Assembly (NCBI GenBank): GCA_902475445.1
Contig: CABRZN010000071.1
Location: 1-10,270 of the forward strand
Length of the DNA: 10,270 bases
Direction: 5' to 3'
Origin: an uncultured Collinsella sp.
Lineage (GTDB): Bacteria > Actinomycetota > Coriobacteriia > Coriobacteriales > Coriobacteriaceae
Shown here: in pieces, positions 6,083 through 10,270 of the stretch
Position numbering within the stretch: the first letter of the stretch is position 1
Layout: each line of letters opens with the position of its first letter
Position numbers and translations under genes: made by a program
The notes under the pieces: model-generated
What the model saw: the letters and a program-made list of their open reading frames with translations, nothing else
What the model was told of the DNA's origin: nothing
Database searches by the model: none

Positions 6083-7052
6083 GAGCCTCCCCTCCCTTGC
6101 AGAAAAACGGAATGATCAGATCGTCAAAATCCTGAATCTCCTCGTGGCCAAAGCCTTCAAAGAACTCATGACGCTTTTCACAGGTCAGGTTGTTATAGAC
6201 CGCAAACTGCGTCGCTGGCGGACAGACGGTATCGGCTGTGCCGGTGCCAAACAGCACGGGGCATTTGACCATGGGGGCAAAGTTCTTGGAATCGAAGTAC
6301 GCCAGTTTGGCATAGGCTTCGTCAATACGAGTCGAGTCCTCGTCAAACCAGCGCGACCAATAGCGCAGACCCTCGTAGGCGATATCGTCGGCATCCAGAT
6401 CCCAAACCAGGCGGAAGTCCGATAAGAAGGGATAGAGGATGGCCGCGCGGTCAACCAAATCGCTATTGAGTGCGCAGGTCGCAATACCCAAACCGCCGCC
6501 CTGCGATGCGCCGTTCACGTACACGCGGGTAAGATCGATGCCCTCGAGCTCGCGAACGATACGGCACAGAATGCGGATATCCTGGTGCAAGCGGACATAG
6601 TAGAGGTTGGCCGGGTCGCCGTCGATACCGGCGACGATATGGCCCGCGACCGTCGTGCCCTCAAATCCACCAATGTCCTCGGAGGGGCCTCCTTGGCCAG
6701 GACAATCGAGAGCAATGAGCGCCATGCCCATGCCCGCAAACGACGCCTGCTCAAACCAGCTGCGGCTCGCACCCGGATATCCATGGAACTGAAGCACCAG
6801 CGGCACGGGCTCGTCCGAGACGGGTTTAAGGTACTTGGCATGCAGGCGAGCGCCACACATGCCGGTATACCAGAGGTCGAAAAGCTGGCAGGTCACGGCA
6901 TCGGTGACCGATGCCGTCTCGATCGCATAGTCAAGCCCGACGGCGTCGGCCTCGGCCATGCGGTCCTTCCAAAAGAGATCGAAATCTGATGGACGGGGCA
7001 TGGCGCCTCGATATTCACCAAATTGATGTTGTAGCTCCTGAGCACTTGGCAT
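6075..7052 (-). CDS. CE7-family carbohydrate acetyl esterase (acetylxylan esterase / cephalosporin-C deacetylase type)
   Basis: CE7 enzymes are cytoplasmic serine esterases that remove O-acetyl groups from small imported sugars. The 325-aa product matches the usual CE7 length. N-terminal PRPSDFDLFWKDRM (about 19-32) is typical. HGYPGASRSW at about 90-99 supplies the oxyanion region, CPGQGG at about 117-122 stands where RGQG is usual, and GASQGGG at 181-187 carries the nucleophile Ser183. GTADTVCPP holds Asp274 and GFGHEE holds His303, so the triad is complete. The ATG at 7052 is preferred over an in-frame TTG at 7067 because family N-termini begin close to MPSAQEL and the SD-like AAAGG abuts the TTG. 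The resulting SD for the ATG is poor. It follows the oppF-type gene by 80 nt with a strong hairpin between. In this context the substrate may be O-acetylated sialic acid, which is an inference. No signal peptide is seen. Confidence 0.88.
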   Translation of the reverse strand: MPSAQELQHQFGEYRGAMPRPSDFDLFWKDRMAEADAVGLDYAIETASVTDAVTCQLFDLWYTGMCGARLHAKYLKPVSDEPVPLVLQFHGYPGASRSWFEQASFAGMGMALIALDCPGQGGPSEDIGGFEGTTVAGHIVAGIDGDPANLYYVRLHQDIRILCRIVRELEGIDLTRVYVNGASQGGGLGIATCALNSDLVDRAAILYPFLSDFRLVWDLDADDIAYEGLRYWSRWFDEDSTRIDEAYAKLAYFDSKNFAPMVKCPVLFGTGTADTVCPPATQFAVYNNLTCEKRHEFFEGFGHEEIQDFDDLIIPFFCKGGEAHV

Positions 7053-7088
7053 GGCTCGTGAACCCAACCTTTCGAAATCGCAACGGAG

Positions 7089-7116
7089 GTGCGCCCGGCA
7101 AGGGAACCGGGCGCAC
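7089..7116 (-). other. Strong intergenic hairpin between transporter and esterase genes
   Basis: GTGCGCCCGG (7089-7098) and CCGGGCGCAC (7107-7116) form a perfect 10-bp GC-rich stem with an 8-nt loop, starting 16 nt after the ATPase stop codon. The minus-strand continuation is CTCCGTTGCG, without a U-tract. It may stabilise the 3' end of the transporter mRNA or act as a leaky terminator, separating transporter and catabolic expression levels. Confidence 0.6.
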
Positions 7117-7132
7117 GGGAGGGAAAGCGAGG

Positions 7133-7960
7133 CTACTCGCCGAGCTTGGGATGCAGCAGCGACGGCGCAGCGCCGAGCAGCATCTTGGTGTAGGGGTCCT
7201 GAGGGTGCTGGAAGACCTGCTTGGCCTCGCCCTGCTCGACGATCTTGCCGCCATTCATAACGATGATGTCGTCAGAGATATAGCGGACCGTCTGGATGTC
7301 ATGGCTGATGAACACCATGGCCAGGCCGAGCTCCTTCTTAAGGTCGGTCAGCAGGTTCAGAATCTGCGCGCGGACCGAAACGTCCAGAGCCGAGGTGGGC
7401 TCGTCGGCGATGATGGCATCGGGGTTCAGCGACAGGGCACGGGCAATTGCGACGCGCTGGCGCTGGCCGCCCGAAAGCTGGCCGGGAAGAACCTCGGCGG
7501 CGGAGCTGGGCAGACCGGTGAGCTCCAGGAGCTCCTTGACGCGCTTCTCCTGCTCGGCCTCGGTACCCAGGTTGTGGACGCGCATGGGGTCGAGCAGCTG
7601 CTCGCGAACGACCATGCGGGGATTGAGCGCCGTAGCCGGATTCTGGAACACGACCGAGATGACACGGCCCATGTGGCGACGGTCCTCGGCGGTACGCTTG
7701 GTTACGTCCTTGCCCTTAAAGTAGACCTTGCCGCTCGTTGGGGCCTGCAGACCGCACATGACGTTAGCGGTGGTGGACTTTCCGCAACCGGACTCGCCGA
7801 CGATGCCGATCGTCTGACCGGGCATGAGCTTAATCGTTACACCCTGGACGGCGTGAACCAGGTTGGGGTGCAGAATCGAGCCGGTACGGGTCCTAAAGGT
7901 GACGTGGACGTCATCAAGGAAGATGATCGGCTCGACGCCGTTGACTGCGGTCTCGCTCAT
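7133..7960 (-). CDS. OppF/DppF-type ABC transporter ATP-binding protein
   Basis: This is the second nucleotide-binding subunit of the importer encoded here, coupling ATP hydrolysis to uptake at the inner face of the membrane. All ABC motifs are intact: Walker A GESGCGKST at 55-63, Q-loop Gln106 in VVFQNP, signature LSGGQRQR at 162-169, Walker B AIIADEP at 182-188, D-loop SALD, and the switch His220 in FISHD. NPATALNPRM after the Q-loop is typical of the oligopeptide/dipeptide/nickel subfamily. It is 275 aa, shorter than many OppF proteins, because it stops soon after DPYTKMLLGA and lacks most of the usual C-terminal oligopeptide-transporter extension. The ATG at 7960 directly follows the TAG of the upstream fusion gene (TAGATG), with GGAGGTGA just upstream, so the two are translationally coupled. 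Substrate is not readable from the ATPase; the neighbours suggest sialic acid or another acylated sugar. Confidence 0.92.
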   Translation of the reverse strand: MSETAVNGVEPIIFLDDVHVTFRTRTGSILHPNLVHAVQGVTIKLMPGQTIGIVGESGCGKSTTANVMCGLQAPTSGKVYFKGKDVTKRTAEDRRHMGRVISVVFQNPATALNPRMVVREQLLDPMRVHNLGTEAEQEKRVKELLELTGLPSSAAEVLPGQLSGGQRQRVAIARALSLNPDAIIADEPTSALDVSVRAQILNLLTDLKKELGLAMVFISHDIQTVRYISDDIIVMNGGKIVEQGEAKQVFQHPQDPYTKMLLGAAPSLLHPKLGE

Positions 7961-9976
7961 CTACATCACCTCCGCGTGAGGGGTCAAACCATTTGCCTTG
8001 AGCACCTCGTCGGGGAGCTCGGAATAGAAGTGCTCGGTGCCGGGCACGCGCTTGAAGACCGGACGGGTGTCCAGGCCAATGCGCGGATGGCTCGAGCGGG
8101 GCGCGAAGCGATCGCCCTTGGGGAAATCGCGCGGGCTCGGAACGGCGCCGGGTACCTGGTGCAGACGGCCCGAACCGCTCTCGATGGACAGAACGGAGCC
8201 CAGAAGACCGCGGGTGTACTCGTGGATCGGGTTAGTGAGCAGCTCCTTGGTGGGCGCCTGCTCGATAACCTGACCGGCGTACATAACCGTGATGTTATGG
8301 GCGACCTCGGCGACCAGCGCCAGGTCATGCGAGACGAAGATCATGGCAAAGCCGAGCTTGGCCTGAAGGTCGTTGAGCAGCTTGATGACCTGCTTCTGGA
8401 CGGTAACGTCCAGAGCGGTCGTGGGCTCGTCGCAGATGACCAGCTTGGGGTCGCGGGTAAGGGCCATAGCGATCAGGACACGCTGACGCTGGCCACCGGA
8501 AAGCTCATGCGGGTAGCTCTCGAGCGTACGCTTGGGGTCGAGGCCCACGAGCTCCAGGAGTTCCTCGGCGCTGCGGGTGCCGCCGCGCTTGGTGAGCTGC
8601 TTCATCTGGGCAGAGATGAGCATGGAGGGGTTGAGCGAGGACAGGGCGTCCTGATAGACCATAGCGATATCGGTACCGCGCAGGCCGAACCACTCCTTCT
8701 TGCTCATCTTGAGCAGGTCGCGGCCCTCCCAGAGGACCTCGCCGGAAAGGTGCTCGTCATCGTCGGTCAGGCCCATGATGGCCAGCGTGGTGATGGACTT
8801 ACCGCAACCGGACTCGCCCACCAGGCCCATGGTCTGACCAGGACGGACGTCAAAGTTGACATGGTCGACGACGTTGATATCGCCGTGATGCTCAAACTGA
8901 ATGCAGAAGTCACGGACCGAGAGAATCGGTTCGACAGACTCGTCGGGCACATGGCGATCGTCACGCTTGAGCTCGACATCGCGCAGGGCGCCAAGGCGAG
9001 CGGAGAGGGACTGGGCCTGCTCCTTGTAGGCGCGAACGGGGTCGGAGACCAGCAGGTCGGCCTCGCGACGCTTGGAGGAATCGGTCGGATCCAGGGCGGC
9101 AGAGGGAGCAGCGGCCATGGCGTCGGTAATGCCCTCGGAGAGAATGTTGAGCGCCAGGCAGGTGATCATGATGGCCAGGCCCGGGAACAGCGCCTGCCAC
9201 CAACGGCCGGCGAGCACGCCGCCGCGGGCGTCGGCGAGGATGTTTCCCCAGGTAGCGGTGGGTTCCTGGATACCAGCGCCGATGAAGGTCAGCGAGGCCT
9301 CGAAGATGATGGCGTCGGCGACCAGGGTAACGGTGAAGACCATGATCGGGGCGATGCAGTTACGCAGAACATGCTTAATCAAAATCCACGGAGCCTTGGC
9401 GCCGGAAACGATGACCGCGCGGACATAGTCCTCGCCGTACTCGGACACGATATTGGCGCGTACGATACGGGCAATCTGCGGAGTGTACATAAAGCCGATG
9501 GCGAAGATGATCGACGGCACGGAGTTGCCCAGGATGGAGACGAAGACGGCCGCGAGGGCGATGCCCGGGATGGACATGATGATGTCCAAGATACGCATGA
9601 TCGTCTCGGAGACGGCCTTGCGCGAAACCGCTGCAAGGGCGCCCACGACCGAGCCGCAGACCAGAGCCATGGCGGTGGCGCCAAAGCCGATAATCAGCGA
9701 GTAACGACCACCGTAGAGCATACGCGACAGAATGTCGCGACCCTTATCGTCGGTACCGAAGATAAATCCGTTGCCGGGAGCCTGGCGAGCCGTAAAGATC
9801 TCGACCGGGCTATAGGGGGCAAGAAGGGGCGCCAGAATCGCAGTCAGGGCGACCAGCACCAGCACGACGGCGGCAATCTTAGAAGACAGCGTCATCTTCT
9901 TCCAGCCACCGAGCTTGAGCCCCTTGGAGGCAGCCTTCTCGAGCTGCTCGGTTTGCTTCTCTCGAATCTTTACCAT
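7961..9976 (-). CDS. Fused ABC transporter permease (OppC type) and ATP-binding protein (OppD type)
   Basis: This 671-aa protein joins two subunits usually encoded separately. Residues 1 to about 290 are an OppC/DppC-like permease. They have a Lys-rich cytoplasmic start, membrane segments near 33-54, 94-117, 136-165, 208-232 and 262-283, FGTDDKGRD at 73-81 typical of OppC, and the ATPase-contact (EAA) loop DYVRAVIVSGAKAPW at 183-197. A hydrophilic linker runs at about 290-350. The ATPase follows: Walker A GESGCGKS at 387-394, Q-loop Gln442, LSGGQRQR at 492-499, Walker B LVICDEP at 512-518 and His550. The C-terminal extension (VPGAVPSPRDFPKGDRFAPR) is the OppD-type tail, without the cysteines often found there. 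The ATG at 9976 lies 3 nt after the upstream permease stop with only a weak SD, so coupling is likely. Permease-ATPase fusions occur in this class, and, as I recall, in SatABCD-type sialic acid transporters. There is no sign of a sequencing-error fusion: the linker is in frame and free of stop codons. Confidence 0.93.
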   Translation of the reverse strand: MVKIREKQTEQLEKAASKGLKLGGWKKMTLSSKIAAVVLVLVALTAILAPLLAPYSPVEIFTARQAPGNGFIFGTDDKGRDILSRMLYGGRYSLIIGFGATAMALVCGSVVGALAAVSRKAVSETIMRILDIIMSIPGIALAAVFVSILGNSVPSIIFAIGFMYTPQIARIVRANIVSEYGEDYVRAVIVSGAKAPWILIKHVLRNCIAPIMVFTVTLVADAIIFEASLTFIGAGIQEPTATWGNILADARGGVLAGRWWQALFPGLAIMITCLALNILSEGITDAMAAAPSAALDPTDSSKRREADLLVSDPVRAYKEQAQSLSARLGALRDVELKRDDRHVPDESVEPILSVRDFCIQFEHHGDINVVDHVNFDVRPGQTMGLVGESGCGKSITTLAIMGLTDDDEHLSGEVLWEGRDLLKMSKKEWFGLRGTDIAMVYQDALSSLNPSMLISAQMKQLTKRGGTRSAEELLELVGLDPKRTLESYPHELSGGQRQRVLIAMALTRDPKLVICDEPTTALDVTVQKQVIKLLNDLQAKLGFAMIFVSHDLALVAEVAHNITVMYAGQVIEQAPTKELLTNPIHEYTRGLLGSVLSIESGSGRLHQVPGAVPSPRDFPKGDRFAPRSSHPRIGLDTRPVFKRVPGTEHFYSELPDEVLKANGLTPHAEVM

Positions 9977-9979
9977 AAT

Positions 9980-10270
9980 CTACACCGTCCTGATGCGCGG
10001 GTTGATGAGCAGGTAGAGCATGTCAACCACGATGTTGATGATGATGAAGGCGAGAGCAACGACGATGACGACGCCCTGAACCAGGTTCGCCTCGTTGCCC
10101 TGAACGCCCTGCAGAATCGCGGTGCCCATGCCGGGGAGGTTGAAGATAACCTCGATGACGACGGCGCCGCCCATGAGGTAACCGATCTTAAGACCGAGGG
10201 TGGTGACCGGGGTGATCAGCGCATTGCGAAGAACGTTGATGCCGACGACGACCTTCTCGGGAACGCCGGC
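9980..10270 (-). CDS. OppB/DppB-type ABC transporter permease, C-terminal part (cut by window edge)
   Basis: This is the last 96 codons of the first permease subunit. The visible part starts AGVPEKVVVGINVLRNALI, the end of the ATPase-contact loop with the LRNAL motif. It continues TPVTTLGLKIGYLMGGAVV and IEVIFNLPGMG, the highly conserved OppB segment, followed by a last membrane helix (VIVVALAFIIINIVVDMLYLLI) and the typical ending NPRIRTV. The frame is open to the window edge, so the true start and any upstream solute-binding protein gene are outside. The stop at 9980-9982 is 3 nt from the ATG of the fused permease-ATPase, indicating one operon. It should dimerise with the N-terminal half of that fusion to form the membrane channel. 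Confidence 0.93.
   Translation of the reverse strand, partial: AGVPEKVVVGINVLRNALITPVTTLGLKIGYLMGGAVVIEVIFNLPGMGTAILQGVQGNEANLVQGVVIVVALAFIIINIVVDMLYLLINPRIRTV

Noticed and set aside
7053..7067. TTG start five codons upstream of the CE7 esterase ATG
   Set aside because: The only SD-like sequence abuts the TTG with no spacing, and the ATG gives the typical CE7 length and N-terminus.

Overview
All recognisable genes in this window lie on the minus strand, so the region reads right to left. The DNA is moderately GC-rich, codons favour G/C endings, and Shine-Dalgarno sequences of the AAGGAG/GGAGG type are clear. The rapZ-whiA-gap order and the Actinobacteria-like RapZ P-loop (Arg in place of Lys) suggest a gut Actinobacterium of the class Coriobacteriia, with Collinsella or a close relative the best guess. 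That placement is recognition by eye, not a database result.

Right part (about 10270 to 7133): an ABC importer of the peptide/opine/nickel class. It consists of the C-terminal end of an OppB/DppB-type permease, a 671-residue protein fusing an OppC-type permease to an OppD-type ATPase, and a separate OppF-type ATPase. The solute-binding protein is not in the window and is probably further upstream.

Middle part (7052 to 2348): two CE7-like alpha/beta hydrolases that overlap by 8 nt, the second lacking the catalytic serine; a class I aldolase of the N-acetylneuraminate lyase/DHDPS family; a ROK-family sugar kinase; and NanE, ManNAc-6-phosphate 2-epimerase. Together these fit import of sialic acid, possible removal of O-acetyl groups, cleavage to ManNAc plus pyruvate, phosphorylation to ManNAc-6-P and epimerisation to GlcNAc-6-P. 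NanE is the firmest anchor for this reading. Hairpins lie between several genes of the block. The most striking is a 110-nt palindrome at 4136-4245 that contains the aldolase stop codon.

Left part (2246 to 1): housekeeping genes. An intrinsic-terminator-like hairpin sits directly in front of the rapZ ribosome binding site. rapZ is followed after 6 nt by whiA, which in this sequence is broken by an in-frame TGA at codon 60, apparently caused by two compensating indels. After an AT-rich promoter region of about 190 bp comes the 5' end of the glyceraldehyde-3-phosphate dehydrogenase gene, cut by the window edge. No tRNA, rRNA, CRISPR array, transposase or plus-strand gene was seen.
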